From: Pedobacter sandarakinus
GTDB taxonomy: Bacteria; Bacteroidota; Bacteroidia; Sphingobacteriales; Sphingobacteriaceae
Direction of reading: 5' to 3'
NCBI RefSeq assembly: GCF_026240095.1
Contig: NZ_JAPIVG010000002.1
Coordinates: forward strand, 248,001-312,000
Length of the DNA: 64,000 nucleotides
A model generated the notes under the pieces. It had not been told where the DNA came from, did no database searches, and saw only the letters and a program-made list of their open reading frames with translations. This document shows positions 18,184 through 27,875 of the stretch, piece after piece (position 1 is the first letter of the stretch; every line of letters starts with the position of its first letter). A program made the translations under genes and the position numbers.

Positions 18184-18295
18184 CATATTCAAAGTTGCTG
18201 CATTGTAAAAGTATTTCCACTTCAATCAGGTTTATTTAACACAAAAAAAAACTCTTCTAAACTTTCACCTTTGAAGTCGATTAAATAAAATCTAA

Positions 18296-18385
18296 CATGG
18301 AAACACAGAAATCATGGGAAATTTAGTTCCTGCACCATTCCGATACATCTGTGTTTATCCTTTTTATCTGTGGTAAATAAAAACC
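18296..18385. repeat. Degenerate CACGGAAACACGGAA-type repeat downstream of the MATE gene
   Basis: ATGGAAACACAGAAATCATG (18297-18316) resembles the GCCACGGAAACACGGAAATC core of the tandem array at 19996-20397. It is followed by ATCTGTGTTTATCCTTTTTA (18348-18367) and TCTGTGG. Related sequences thus stand on both sides of the MATE gene. Similarity is by eye and partial. Confidence 0.45.
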
Positions 18386-18427
18386 TAATTCCGTATAAAT
18401 CCTTGTTTGCGTGGCAAATCGAAAAAA

Positions 18428-19852
18428 TTATACCTTAGTTTTCTTCCATTTACCTTTTTTGAACAAGATAAATGCCGCGATCGCAATGCCAGCTTCAGCC
18501 GTTGGAATAGCAATGAATACTCCTGTTGGCCCCATTTCGAAATATTTAGCCAGCAAGTAGGCTAATGGAATTTGAAACAACCAAAAAGCGAAAATATTAA
18601 TTTTGGTAGGTGTCCATGTATCGCCAGCACCATTAAATGCACTGATAAAAACCATTGCTGCACCATAAATCACGAATCCTACACTGAGAATTTTGAGGGC
18701 CCGACCAGCAACTTCAATTACTTTTGAGTCTGTTGTAAAGAAAGATGCAAACAGATGTCCACTAGTTAGGAATACGGTGCATACTATTGCCATGAAAATA
18801 ACAATATATTTTAAGGTCTGAAAAACTGATTGCTCCGCTCGATCGATAAAGCCTGCGCCTAGGTTTTGTCCGACAAGGGTAGCGGCAGCATTGCTTAAAC
18901 CCCATGCAGGTAACATGAAAAACATCATTAAACGCAATGCAGTCTGGTAGCCAGCCGAACCATCTTCGCCGCCGGTAGTTGCAACTAACTCAGCAAGGAA
19001 TACCCAACTGCAGCTTGCAATAACAAACTGGAAAATAGCCGGAGCAGCAATCTTAATAATGGCCCTTATCTGTTCTAGATCGGGGATGAATTGACTAACA
19101 CTAATTTTTAATGCATTTTTCCCGTTAAATAGATTATATACCTGGTATATTACCCCCAATCCGCGACCAATGGTTGTTGCGATTGCTGCACCAGTTAAAC
19201 CAAATGCAGGAATTGGCCCGAAACCATTGATGAAAATTGGGCAGAGAATAATGTTTGTAATATTAGCTATCCACAAACTTCGCATGGCGATTGCGGCGTT
19301 TCCAGCACCCCTAAAAATTCCGTTTATTAAGAAAAGTAAAACGATAATGATGCTACCGCCCATCATAATCCGAACGAAAGCTGTTCCGTGTTCTGCCGTT
19401 TCTGTTGATGCACCCATCAATAAAAGAATATCTCTGGCATAAATTAATCCGGGAATGCTGATTAACATATTAATCGCAACTGCGATTACGATGGTTTGCA
19501 TACCTGCTTTGGCTGCTGCTTCTGGGTTTTTCTCGCCAATCCTTCTGGCAACAACTGCTGTGGCCGCCATACTTAAGCCTATGGCCAATGAATAAATAAT
19601 TGTTAAAACAGATTCAGTCAAACCAACCGTTTGTATGGCGTAACTGCTGTTCTGGAGATGTCCAACGAAATATAAATCGACTAATGCGAAAACAGATTCC
19701 ATTGCCATTTCCAACATCATTGGAATTGCCAGTAAAATTATTGCACGCTTTATGCTAATTGAAGTTAAATCAACTTCGTGACCTCTAATCGATTGTAATA
19801 GCAAATCAAAAAAAGAAGATAGTTTGCCCTGTGTCTTTACTGGCTCTGACAT
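18428..19852 (-). CDS. MATE-family multidrug/Na+ antiporter
   Basis: This inner-membrane exporter has 474 residues and about 12 hydrophobic segments in two homologous bundles: IILLAIPMMLEMAMESVFALVDL and IAGLTESVLTI-like stretches in the first, IIKIAAPAIFQFVIASCSWVF in the second. MATE proteins expel cationic drugs using Na+ or H+ gradients; the substrate is not evident. The 70 residues before TM1 include a normal N-terminal cytosolic leader. A good promoter lies 145 bases upstream inside a tandem repeat, and related repeat sequence lies downstream. Confidence 0.9.
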   Translation of the reverse strand: MSEPVKTQGKLSSFFDLLLQSIRGHEVDLTSISIKRAIILLAIPMMLEMAMESVFALVDLYFVGHLQNSSYAIQTVGLTESVLTIIYSLAIGLSMAATAVVARRIGEKNPEAAAKAGMQTIVIAVAINMLISIPGLIYARDILLLMGASTETAEHGTAFVRIMMGGSIIIVLLFLINGIFRGAGNAAIAMRSLWIANITNIILCPIFINGFGPIPAFGLTGAAIATTIGRGLGVIYQVYNLFNGKNALKISVSQFIPDLEQIRAIIKIAAPAIFQFVIASCSWVFLAELVATTGGEDGSAGYQTALRLMMFFMLPAWGLSNAAATLVGQNLGAGFIDRAEQSVFQTLKYIVIFMAIVCTVFLTSGHLFASFFTTDSKVIEVAGRALKILSVGFVIYGAAMVFISAFNGAGDTWTPTKINIFAFWLFQIPLAYLLAKYFEMGPTGVFIAIPTAEAGIAIAAFILFKKGKWKKTKV

Positions 19853-19995
19853 AAATTATTGTAAAATGTAGTGAATAAACCTTTACGAACACTACAAAAT
19901 AGCATTCAATTTGAGTTTGTTAGGAAGGAAATCCTGGATTAATTAAAACCTTAAACGGATTGCAGAAACTATCATGATTTTTTCTTTTTGATGAG

Positions 19996-20397
19996 GCAAA
20001 GATAAATAAAAGTTTCTACTGTCAAGCTTTGATTACTGAGTTTCAGGTTTGCCACTGAAACACGGAATTCACGGAAAAATGTTTTTGAGATTCAAAAATG
20101 GATTTCTGTTTTAATTTCTAGAGATATTCATCAAAACGCAGGAAAATTTCTATTGTCAAACTTTGATGGCTGAGTTTCAGGTTTGCCACGGAAACACGGA
20201 AATCACGGAAAAATGTATTTTGAGATTGAAAAAAGGGGTTCGTTTCAGTTTGTGGAGTACCAATCAAAGCGCAGGGAAATTTTTATTTCCAAGCTTTTAT
20301 AACTGATTTTCATGTTTTTGTCAATGAGACACGTAAATGACGGGAAAATGTTTTTGAGATTGGAAAAAGGGGTTCGTTTCAGTTTGTAGAGACACGG
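19996..20397. repeat. Three tandem copies of a 134-bp repeat
   Basis: Copies start near 19997, 20132 and 20265 (periods 135 and 133). Each runs CAAAGCGCAGG..., a CTTTGAT/ACTGAGTTTCAGGTTTGCCA segment, a triplet of CACGGAA-like words, then GTTTTTGAGATTG and GGTTCGTTTCAGTTTGT. Copies 2 and 3 are most alike at their ends. The rest of the 606-bp gap between the MATE and thioesterase genes shows no open frame worth calling. Confidence 0.8.
19997..20025 (-). promoter_or_regulatory. Promoter of the MATE gene
   Basis: On the minus strand TTG (20025-20023) is followed after 18 bases by TATCTTTG (20004-19997), an exact match to the Bacteroidetes consensus. The leader would be about 140 bases. The element overlaps the first copy of a 134-bp tandem repeat. 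Copies 2 and 3 carry CGCA in place of the TA of the -7 box, so only copy 1 has a promoter. Confidence 0.65.
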
Positions 20398-20458
20398 GCT
20401 TAGGTACAGAGTATATTTCTTAAACTATATCTTCGGACTTCCGTTAGCTAACACCTGG

Positions 20459-20878
20459 CTAAATACTATAAGCCTTAATCATTTCTTCGGTAACTTTTGT
20501 TCCACGGTTGGTGTTTAAATCAATAAGCACATAGTCAAAAATGCCATCTGAAGCTATCTTTCCCGTTTTTCTATTGATGATTTCGAATTGAACGGAACAT
20601 CCTTTATCATGCACACTTAAAATACCAGTTCTGATTAACATTAAATCATTCATTAATAGCGGGCGTTTAAAATTAATGTGAACCCGACTAACAACCCAAC
20701 CTAAACCTAATTTCGTAAAGTGTTCCCAAGACATGTTGTAGAATTTTTCCATTTGCTCGTAACGGGCAGCCAATACATAATCAAGGTATTTACTGTTGTG
20801 CACATGGTTAAACATGTCTATATCATCCGGACGCACACGTAATTCGCTTTCAAAAATGCTGAATTGATTCTTTTCCAA
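20459..20878 (-). CDS. Acyl-CoA thioesterase, 4HBT hotdog fold (YbgC/FadM type)
   Basis: This 139-residue hotdog-fold enzyme likely hydrolyses acyl-CoA thioesters. The family motif RPDDIDMFNHVHNSKYLDYV (residues 17-36) holds the catalytic Asp in a D-x-N-x-H arrangement. The central helix ARYEQMEKFYNMSWEHF and the beta strands SRVHINFKRPLLMNDL follow. Members act on short or medium-chain acyl-CoA; the true substrate is unknown. A TACTTTTG box lies 16 bases upstream. Confidence 0.85.
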   Translation of the reverse strand: MEKNQFSIFESELRVRPDDIDMFNHVHNSKYLDYVLAARYEQMEKFYNMSWEHFTKLGLGWVVSRVHINFKRPLLMNDLMLIRTGILSVHDKGCSVQFEIINRKTGKIASDGIFDYVLIDLNTNRGTKVTEEMIKAYSI

Positions 20879-20894
20879 GGGTAATTGTTTTGTG

Positions 20895-20902
20895 CAAAAG
20901 TA
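20895..20902 (-). promoter_or_regulatory. Possible -7 box of the thioesterase gene
   Basis: TACTTTTG on the minus strand (20902-20895), 16 bases before the ATG, fits TAnnTTTG. The upstream sequence is AT-rich without a TTG at the right distance. Confidence 0.35.
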
Positions 20903-21301
20903 TGGTTTTTTAAATTAGAAGTATTTTAAGTTTTTATCTATTTTAAGCAGTGACTAGATTAACAATATGTAATTCTAATATTGAAAGGAGAATAATAGTA
21001 AGGAAGATTGAAATCGAATTGCTGTTGCTTTCTGTTGGAAAAAAGTGTTCGAGAAAACAAACTTAATAGACTAGCAGTAGTAATGAATGGAGAGAGACCA
21101 GGAGACCATTGAAAACATCATAAGTAAAAAGGAATTTTTAGCAAGCCGAAAAAAAAATTCCAAACATGTCTTTTGATTTTTTCGTTACAACCACCTTCCT
21201 AAAAAAAGTGATAAATAAACATAATGGCCATTTGATATTTTACAATCGGAGCGTATTCGCACAAGGAACTAACTTTATTGCACAGTTTTAAATGCCCTAA
21301 A
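20903..21301. other. Non-coding stretch upstream of rpsO
   Basis: Nearly 400 AT-rich bases hold no gene or RNA that I recognise. The only local structure seen is an AT-rich inverted repeat, GGAATTTTT (21131-21139) with AAAAATTCC (21153-21161), which could be a weak bidirectional terminator. Confidence 0.4.
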
Positions 21302-21431
21302 CCCGACTTAGCGTAAATACTTTTTGCAACACTTTCCTGATTGAGATTTCTTTGATGTTCCTCCTCGCAAGGACGATAAGGGAATTACAATAGGCAAAAA
21401 GATTGTAGCGGGGGCGGGGCTGCTGCAACCG
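21302..21431. repeat. Composite dispersed repeat upstream of rpsO
   Basis: Three modules seen elsewhere are joined here. Module B, CCCGACTTAGCGTAAATAC (21302-21320), matches in reverse TATTTCCGCGTCTGTCGGG at 48184-48202. A degenerate TGAGGCACGAAGCA-type stretch lies at 21345-21380 (CTCCTCGCAAGGACGATAAG). Module A (21396-21431) is the complement of 18071-18106. It looks like an old, decaying mobile repeat and has no coding capacity. Confidence 0.55.
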
Positions 21432-21500
21432 ATAAGTGCAGAACATTGCTTTCCTTATAATCAAGAATTTAGCGCTGTCTGATCAAGAAAATAAATACAC

Positions 21501-21530
21501 TTGTTTGCAAAGAAAAAAGCCTTATCTTTG
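21501..21530 (+). promoter_or_regulatory. Promoter of rpsO
   Basis: TTG (21501-21503), 19 bases, then TATCTTTG (21523-21530) is a textbook Bacteroidetes vegetative promoter. The leader to the ATG at 21576 is about 40 bases. Confidence 0.8.
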
Positions 21531-21575
21531 CGCCGCAATTAATAATTTTTTAAATGCTTTAATATTATTCAAGAA

Positions 21576-21860
21576 ATGTATTTAAGTTCAGAAAAGAAAG
21601 CCGAAATCTTTAAACAACACGGCGAAGTTGAAACCAACACTGGTTCAGCAGAAGGTCAAGTAGCGTTATTCACATACCGTATTGCGCACTTAACAGAACA
21701 CTTAAAGAAAAACCGTAAAGATTTTTCTACACAGTTATCACTTCAAAAATTAGTAGGTAAACGCCGCGGTATTTTGGCTTACCTATACAAAAAAGATATT
21801 GAGCGCTACCGTGCTATCATTAAAGCTTTAGAGCTTCGTGATATCATCAAACAAAAATAA
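21576..21860 (+). CDS. rpsO: 30S ribosomal protein S15
   Basis: This 94-residue ribosomal protein binds 16S rRNA at the platform junction and nucleates central-domain assembly. It shows the S15 signatures FKQHGEVETNTGSAEGQVAL, RIAHLTEHLKKNRKD, SLQKLVGKRRGILAYLYKKD and RYRAIIKALELR. It is a few residues longer than E. coli S15 at the N-terminus, as usual in this phylum. It has its own promoter and terminator, and pnp follows, the same rpsO-pnp order known in many bacteria. Confidence 0.97.
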   Translation: MYLSSEKKAEIFKQHGEVETNTGSAEGQVALFTYRIAHLTEHLKKNRKDFSTQLSLQKLVGKRRGILAYLYKKDIERYRAIIKALELRDIIKQK

Positions 21861-21876
21861 GCGAATTTTATCAGCG

Positions 21877-21904
21877 AAAGCCATTCTTGAGGGAATGGCT
21901 TTTT
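21877..21904 (+). terminator. Rho-independent terminator after rpsO
   Basis: AAAGCCATTC (21877-21886) and GAATGGCTTT (21893-21902) form a perfect 10-bp stem with a six-base loop. The T-run completes within the arm and the next two bases, 17 bases after the rpsO stop. Confidence 0.8.
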
Positions 21905-21996
21905 ACATTTCCTGTTAAATTTTTAACGGGATTTGTTATAGATAGGCTTTTTAAATCTTATCTTCGTTTGCAAAAACAAAAACATATATAAACAAC

Positions 21997-22022
21997 GGTG
22001 TGTAGAAAGAGGAAAACACACC
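21997..22022 (+). promoter_or_regulatory. Hairpin in the pnp leader
   Basis: GGTGTGT (21997-22003) and ACACACC (22016-22022) pair perfectly around a purine-rich 12-base loop (AGAAAGAGGAAA), 14 bases before the pnp ATG. A weak promoter, TTG (21933-21935) with TATCTTCG (21959-21966), lies upstream. In E. coli the pnp leader hairpin is cut by RNase III for autoregulation; a like role here is inference. Confidence 0.5.
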
Positions 22023-22036
22023 ATAATTCTATTTAA

Positions 22037-24172
22037 ATGAATGTAATAAAAAAATCGTTCGATTTGGGCGATGGCAGAATTGTAGAAATTGAGACGGGTA
22101 AATTGGCTAAACAGGCTGATGGTTCGGTAGTGGTAAAAATGGGCGACACCATGTTGTTAGCAACTGTGGTATCAACTGTTGGTGCTAAGCCAGGAACTGA
22201 TTTCTTACCATTATCAGTTGATTATCAAGAAAAATATGCGGCTACAGGTCGTATTCCTGGTGGTTTCTTACGTCGCGAGGCAAGATTATCTGATTACGAG
22301 GTGTTGATTTCTCGTTTGGTAGATAGAGCACTACGCCCAATGTTCCCGTCAGATTACCACTCTGATACCCAGGTGATGATATCATTAATTTCTGCAGATA
22401 AAAATATAATGCCCGATTGTTTAGCTGGTTTAGCTGCATCGGCTGCATTATCCGTTTCGGATATTCCATTTAATGGGCCAATATCTGAAGTACGTGTAGC
22501 TAAAATCGATGGTAAGTTGGTTATTAACCCATATGCTAGTGATTTAGAGCGTGCGACTTTGGAATTTATGGTTGCTGGTTCGGCCAACGATATCGGTATG
22601 GTTGAAGGTGAATGCGATGAAATTCAGGAAGATGAAATGGTTGAGGCATTAAAATTTGCCCATGATGCCATTAAGGTTCAGTGTGCTATTCAGGTTGAAT
22701 TAACTGAGGCAACAGGCAAAACGGTGAAACGTGAATATAGCCACGAAGACCATGATGCGGATTTGAAAGCAAAGGTTTATGCAGATACTTATGATAAAGT
22801 TTATGCAGTTGCTAAATCTGGCTCGAATAAAGATGAACGTAAAGTTGGTTTTACAGCAATTATAAATGAGTTCTTCGATGCAATGCCAGAAGATACCGAG
22901 GATTTAACCAAGGCAATGGCTAAGCATTATTATCATGATGTACAGTATGATGCGATTAGAAATCTCTTATTAGACGAAGGAATTCGTTTAGATGGTCGTA
23001 AAACCACTGAGATTCGCCCGATTTGGAGTGAAGTTGGTTATTTACCAGCAGCTCACGGTTCGGCAGTATTTACCCGTGGAGAAACGCAATCGTTAACATC
23101 GGTTACTTTAGGTAGTAAAGATGATGAGCAAATGATTGATGGTGCATTTTTCAATGGTTACCAAAAATTCTTGTTGCATTATAACTTCCCGGGTTTTTCA
23201 ACAGGAGAGGTTAGACCTAACAGAGGTGCTGGCCGCCGCGAAATTGGCCACGGTGCACTAGCACAACGGTCTTTGAAAAAAGTATTGCCACAAGGTGAAG
23301 CAAATCCATATACCATCCGTGTGGTATCTGATATTTTAGAATCTAATGGTTCATCATCAATGGCTACAGTTTGTGCTGGTACTTTAGCACTTATGGATGC
23401 TGGTATTAAAATTAAATCTCCAGTTTCTGGCATTGCAATGGGTTTAATTACAGATGAGAAAACTGGTAAATATGCTATCCTTTCTGATATTTTAGGTGAT
23501 GAAGATCACTTAGGAGATATGGACTTTAAAGTAACAGGTACAGAAAATGGTATTGTTGCTTGTCAGATGGACTTAAAGATCAATGGTTTATCATATGAAG
23601 TACTAACTAAAGCTTTATTGCAAGCTAAGGAAGGTCGTTTACACATCTTAAATGAGATGAAGAAAACGATCAGCCAGCCTAATGAGGATTATAAACCACA
23701 TGCTCCACGGATTGTGTCTTTAACCATCGATAAGGAATTTATTGGTGCAATTATCGGCCCTGGAGGTAAAATTATCCAAGAGATGCAACGTGAAACTGGC
23801 GCTTCAATCTCTATCGAAGAAGTTGATGGTAAAGGTATTGTAGAGGTTTTTGCTGATAATAAAGCTGCGATTGATGCTGCTGTTACCCGTATCCGTAACA
23901 TTGTTGCAAAACCAGAAATTGGTGAGGTTTACCAAGGTAAAGTAAAATCAATTATGCCGTTCGGAGCTTTCGTTGAAGTTATGCCAGGCAAAGATGGTTT
24001 GCTACATATTTCTGAAATTTCTTGGGAACGTTTAGAAACAATGGATGGTGTGTTGAAAGAAGGTGATAAAATTGAGGTTAAATTATTAGACATCGATAAA
24101 CAAGGAAAAATGAAACTTTCTCGCAAAGTTTTATTGCCAAGACCAGAGAAACCAGCTGCACCAAAAGCGTAA
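22037..24172 (+). CDS. pnp: Polyribonucleotide nucleotidyltransferase (PNPase)
   Basis: This phosphorolytic 3'-5' exoribonuclease of 711 residues works in mRNA turnover. It has two RNase PH domains (residues 1-215 and about 310-530), the second with [34 protein letters not shown] and [24 protein letters not shown] domain ([20 protein letters not shown]) and an S1 domain ([20 protein letters not shown]) follow. It is expected to act as a trimer in the cytosol. Its leader hairpin may be a regulatory site. Confidence 0.97.
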   Translation: MNVIKKSFDLGDGRIVEIETGKLAKQADGSVVVKMGDTMLLATVVSTVGAKPGTDFLPLSVDYQEKYAATGRIPGGFLRREARLSDYEVLISRLVDRALRPMFPSDYHSDTQVMISLISADKNIMPDCLAGLAASAALSVSDIPFNGPISEVRVAKIDGKLVINPYASDLERATLEFMVAGSANDIGMVEGECDEIQEDEMVEALKFAHDAIKVQCAIQVELTEATGKTVKREYSHEDHDADLKAKVYADTYDKVYAVAKSGSNKDERKVGFTAIINEFFDAMPEDTEDLTKAMAKHYYHDVQYDAIRNLLLDEGIRLDGRKTTEIRPIWSEVGYLPAAHGSAVFTRGETQSLTSVTLGSKDDEQMIDGAFFNGYQKFLLHYNFPGFSTGEVRPNRGAGRREIGHGALAQRSLKKVLPQGEANPYTIRVVSDILESNGSSSMATVCAGTLALMDAGIKIKSPVSGIAMGLITDEKTGKYAILSDILGDEDHLGDMDFKVTGTENGIVACQMDLKINGLSYEVLTKALLQAKEGRLHILNEMKKTISQPNEDYKPHAPRIVSLTIDKEFIGAIIGPGGKIIQEMQRETGASISIEEVDGKGIVEVFADNKAAIDAAVTRIRNIVAKPEIGEVYQGKVKSIMPFGAFVEVMPGKDGLLHISEISWERLETMDGVLKEGDKIEVKLLDIDKQGKMKLSRKVLLPRPEKPAAPKA

Positions 24173-24205
24173 GCCGTTAAATCTCTTAAAGGAGACTTTT
24201 GATAT

Positions 24206-24238
24206 AAACCCTTTCAGTTTTTACTGGGAGGGTTTTTT
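24206..24238 (+). terminator. Rho-independent terminator after pnp
   Basis: AAACCCT (24206-24212) pairs with AGGGTTT (24229-24235), with an inner CAGT/ACTG stem, followed by a run of T. It ends the rpsO-pnp block. Confidence 0.75.
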
Positions 24239-24305
24239 GTTGATGGCTATTTTGTTTAACAATGATTTTGTAACTTGCAGTATTAGTAAAATTGTATAAC
24301 CAATT

Positions 24306-24374
24306 CGTCATTGTGAGGCACGAAGCAGTCTTAATAGTTTAGTAAAATAGATTGCTTCGTGGCTCATAGTGACG
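24306..24374. repeat. REP-like palindromic element, second copy
   Basis: The arms 24306-24331 and 24349-24374 pair over 26 bases with four or five mismatches around a 17-base loop. They share the TGAGGCACGAAGCA core with 18118-18183. The right arm ends 18 bases before the rpe start codon, so the folded RNA could affect rpe translation. Confidence 0.7.
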
Positions 24375-24392
24375 GAAATCCTTTAAAGACAA

Positions 24393-25064
24393 ATGAAATA
24401 CATCATTGCCCCATCTATACTTTCTGCCGATTTCGGTAATTTGAAACGAGATATCGATATGATTAATCAAAGTAATGCCGATTGGTTTCACATAGACGTG
24501 ATGGATGGTGTTTTTGTACCTAATATTTCTTTTGGTTTCCCTGTGATGGCTGCTGTAAAAAAGCATGCTCAAAAAGAATTGGACGTACACCTGATGATTG
24601 TTGAACCTGATAAATACATTCATGAATTTGCACAGGCAGGTGCAGATCGAATCACTGTTCATTACGAAGCCTGTACACATTTACACAGGACTATCCAGTT
24701 GATCAAAAGTTCTGGGTGTAAAGCTGGAGTTGCATTAAATCCCCATACACCTGTAAGTTTGTTACAGGATGTGATTGCAGATTTAGATCTGGTTTTAATC
24801 ATGTCGGTTAATCCAGGCTTTGGAGGGCAAAAATTTATTCATAACACTTACAAAAAGTTACAAGACTTAAAAGATTTAATCTATGGTGTAAATGAAGAGC
24901 TAGTGATTCAGGTTGATGGTGGTGTTGGCTTACAAAACATTGCAGATTTGTCTCGGGCCGGTGCAACTGCTTTTGTTTCTGGTAACGCTATATTCGCAAC
25001 TGAAAGTCCGGCTGAAACCATTGCACAAATGGGAAAGGTTCTGACAATGGGCACTAGCATCTAG
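24393..25064 (+). CDS. rpe: Ribulose-phosphate 3-epimerase
   Basis: This interconverts ribulose-5-phosphate and xylulose-5-phosphate in the pentose phosphate pathway. It is a TIM barrel of 223 residues with SILSADFGNLKRDIDMI, WFHIDVMDGVFVPNISFG (metal ligand His and catalytic Asp), HLMIVEPDKYI, MSVNPGFGGQKFI and QVDGGVGLQNI (second catalytic Asp). It stands as a single gene after a REP-like element. Confidence 0.96.
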   Translation: MKYIIAPSILSADFGNLKRDIDMINQSNADWFHIDVMDGVFVPNISFGFPVMAAVKKHAQKELDVHLMIVEPDKYIHEFAQAGADRITVHYEACTHLHRTIQLIKSSGCKAGVALNPHTPVSLLQDVIADLDLVLIMSVNPGFGGQKFIHNTYKKLQDLKDLIYGVNEELVIQVDGGVGLQNIADLSRAGATAFVSGNAIFATESPAETIAQMGKVLTMGTSI

Positions 25065-25223
25065 CTTCCGTTTTCACAAATAAGTTAAAAGATTTAGTTG
25101 ATATAGTTCCGTGAATCATTTGATACCAAAATGCAAATAGGGAGGTTTTATTGCTTGTTGACTCATTTTCATTAGATAATATAACTTTATGTTCTGGCAG
25201 CCAATAATTTTCTTATCTAAGTG

Positions 25224-27650
25224 ATGTTAAGCATTCGGGTATTTCTTCTCATTATGATAGCCAGCTTTGGTGTAGCTGTTGCCCAACCTTTGGTAAGGGT
25301 GACAGGGATCGTTTACACAGAAAACAAAATACCCTTATCACAAGTAACTGTTATTGTTTTAGGTCAGGCGCAATCTACCACTACCGATGAATTTGGCGTT
25401 TATACCATCTATTCAAAAACAAAATCCTTTGCCATAAAATATTCCTTACTTGGATATCAACCTAAAACTTTAAAGTTTACCGAACCATCTGGTGCCAGGA
25501 TTACACAATTGATTAACCTTGTTGCCAATGTGAACGAATTAGAACAAGTAAATATCACCAATAAGCAAAATCAACTTAGTAATACCACAACAATAAACAT
25601 TGCTGATGTTGCCTCGATGCCATTGGTTTCGGGTAATTTTGAAACGATGCTTAAAACCCTTCCTGGGGTATCTACCAACAATGAGTTAAGTGCACAGTAT
25701 AGTGTTAGAGGAGGTAATTTTGATGAAAACCTAATCTATATTAACGATGTAGAGGTAAACCGACCAGTCCTGATTCGAAATGGACAGCAAGAGGGCTTAA
25801 GCTTTATCAACTCAGAAATGGTAAGCAAGGCCAAATTTTCTGCAGGAGGCTTCGAAGCTAAATATGGCGATAAGCTCTCATCTGTGCTTGATATTCGGTA
25901 TGATAAACCAGATAGTAATGAAACCGTATTAAGCACGAGTTTGCTGAATACTTCACTTACATTTAAAAGAAATTTAAAAAAAAGCTTTCTGATTGCCGGA
26001 TTACGATATAAAAATAATACCAGCGTGCTCATCAGGCAAGATGAGAAAGGTAGTTACAACCCAAATTTTGCTGATGCACAACTGTTATATCAGTATGATT
26101 TTTCACCAAAGTTTAACCTAAGCGTTTTAGGAACTTTTAATTTAGGACAGTTCAAGTTAATCCCTACAAACCGCGAAACACAATTTGGAACGCTAAGTAC
26201 CACACTGCGCCTAGATGTAGACTATACCGGGAAGGAGATAGATGATTACCGGACTTTGGGGACAGCGATAACGGCTTCATATGTTCCTAAGCCAAACTTA
26301 GTAATCAAATTTATCAACAGCTTTTTTAATACTATTGAAAGAGAACGGTTCGATATTGATGGCAGTTACGTCTTTAATGAGGTGGACAATACTTTTGGCT
26401 TAGAAAATTTCGGGCCTGTTACCAAAAACCGCGGTATTGGTAGTTATTATAATTATGGCAGAAATAGCCTCAATACGCGGATTTTAGCATCTGAGATAAA
26501 GGTTGATCAAAACTTTGATAATCACGTGTTTTCATGGGGTTTAAAATTCGATCAATCTCGATACGACGACCGCCTAAAAGAGTATAGCTACACCGATTCA
26601 GCTGGATATATTCTCCCAAACAACACTTCAAACATTACCCTTCAAAATCTAATTGATGTTGAGAATAATATTGACATTAGAAACTATAGCGCTTATATCC
26701 AAGATAGTTACTCCCTTTCTGCGGCTGCAGAACTTCAACTCGGTGCCCGTGCATCTTTCAATTCATTAAGCAGGGAGCTGATGATTAGTCCAAGGATTTT
26801 GCTTGCTTATAGGCCTAATGCAAACAACAAAATCCTGAGGTTTACAGCTGGGGTCTATAAGCAGCCACCATCTTACCGTACAATCAGAGATATATCAGGA
26901 AGATTAAATATTAGTCAAAAAGCGCAGATATCTTATAATACTTCTTTAGGGTACGATTATGCGTTTGATGCATTCGGCACCCGTTTGAAATTTACCTCAG
27001 AAGTTTATTTCAAGTATTCTGACCGGTTAATACCTTATAAAATTGATAATCTAACTATTAAATATTTGGCTAATGAAGTTTCGAGAGGCTACGCTTATGG
27101 CGCAGATTTGAGTATTGGAGGTGAGTTCGTGAAGGATTTGGTATCTTATTTTCGCATTTCGATAATGCATGCAAATGAGGATATCGCTGGAGATAGCTAT
27201 ATCCAGAGTAATGAAACAGTCTATCCGGGTTTCTTGAAGCGTCCTACAGATCAGCGTGTAAATTTTTCCGTTTTTTTTCAGGATAAGCTATTAAATAGCC
27301 CAACTTATAAGGTTCATTTGAATGCTTTATATGGATCACGCCTACCTATTGGCCCTTCACAAACCCCAAAATATTTAGACAAGTTTTTTATACCTTCCTA
27401 TAAACGCGTTGATATTGGATTTTCTAAAGATTTTCTAGATGATGCAGCTTTACACAAGCCCAAGTTCCTCGATAAAAATTTCAATTCGTTTATCCTCTTT
27501 TTTGAGGTATTTAATATGCTTAACATCAATAATACGGTCTCATATTTATGGCTTAAGGATGTTGATAACTTTCAATATGCTATACCGAACTATTTAACCG
27601 GACGACAGTTTAACCTTAAGTTAATTGTTAAGTTAAAAAACAAGCATTAG
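25224..27650 (+). CDS. TonB-dependent outer-membrane receptor
   Basis: An 808-residue exported beta-barrel. The signal peptide (RVFLLIMIASFGVAVAQ) is followed by a CarboxypepD_reg-like domain (VRVTGIVYTENKIPLSQVTV, to about residue 105). Next is the TonB plug domain (ETMLKTLPGVSTNNELSAQY, YSVRGGNFDENLIYINDVEV, ANKAKF-like FSAGGFEAKYGDKLSSVLDI), and then a barrel whose C-terminus is LTGRQFNLKLIVKLKNKH. It takes up a ligand using TonB energy; with no adjacent SusD, regulator or enzyme genes the substrate cannot be named. ATG 25224 is preferred over GTG 25221. Confidence 0.92.
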   Translation: MLSIRVFLLIMIASFGVAVAQPLVRVTGIVYTENKIPLSQVTVIVLGQAQSTTTDEFGVYTIYSKTKSFAIKYSLLGYQPKTLKFTEPSGARITQLINLVANVNELEQVNITNKQNQLSNTTTINIADVASMPLVSGNFETMLKTLPGVSTNNELSAQYSVRGGNFDENLIYINDVEVNRPVLIRNGQQEGLSFINSEMVSKAKFSAGGFEAKYGDKLSSVLDIRYDKPDSNETVLSTSLLNTSLTFKRNLKKSFLIAGLRYKNNTSVLIRQDEKGSYNPNFADAQLLYQYDFSPKFNLSVLGTFNLGQFKLIPTNRETQFGTLSTTLRLDVDYTGKEIDDYRTLGTAITASYVPKPNLVIKFINSFFNTIERERFDIDGSYVFNEVDNTFGLENFGPVTKNRGIGSYYNYGRNSLNTRILASEIKVDQNFDNHVFSWGLKFDQSRYDDRLKEYSYTDSAGYILPNNTSNITLQNLIDVENNIDIRNYSAYIQDSYSLSAAAELQLGARASFNSLSRELMISPRILLAYRPNANNKILRFTAGVYKQPPSYRTIRDISGRLNISQKAQISYNTSLGYDYAFDAFGTRLKFTSEVYFKYSDRLIPYKIDNLTIKYLANEVSRGYAYGADLSIGGEFVKDLVSYFRISIMHANEDIAGDSYIQSNETVYPGFLKRPTDQRVNFSVFFQDKLLNSPTYKVHLNALYGSRLPIGPSQTPKYLDKFFIPSYKRVDIGFSKDFLDDAALHKPKFLDKNFNSFILFFEVFNMLNINNTVSYLWLKDVDNFQYAIPNYLTGRQFNLKLIVKLKNKH

Positions 27651-27875
27651 TATATACTGTATCGATTGTTTATTACCACATTGGGCATACTTTTCGTTAA
27701 ATTTCATTGCGACGTAAAATTTCGATTCTGTTTGCTGCAGAAATTGAAAATACATCAATAAAATACCCGAAATCGAGAGGTTTTTTAACAAATTTTGATT
27801 TTTTAGATTGCGATTTTATAGTCATAAATGCTTTTAAAATTTTACATTTACCCCCATAAAACATTATATAATAAG

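Noticed and set aside
18038..18220. A minus-strand reading frame of 60 codons
   Set aside because: It lies wholly on repeat modules and a REP-like hairpin, with no protein-like composition.
20903..21301. A structured RNA (6S, tmRNA or RNase P) upstream of rpsO
   Set aside because: No conserved motifs or long pairing are visible; the stretch is AT-rich and only one weak hairpin is seen.
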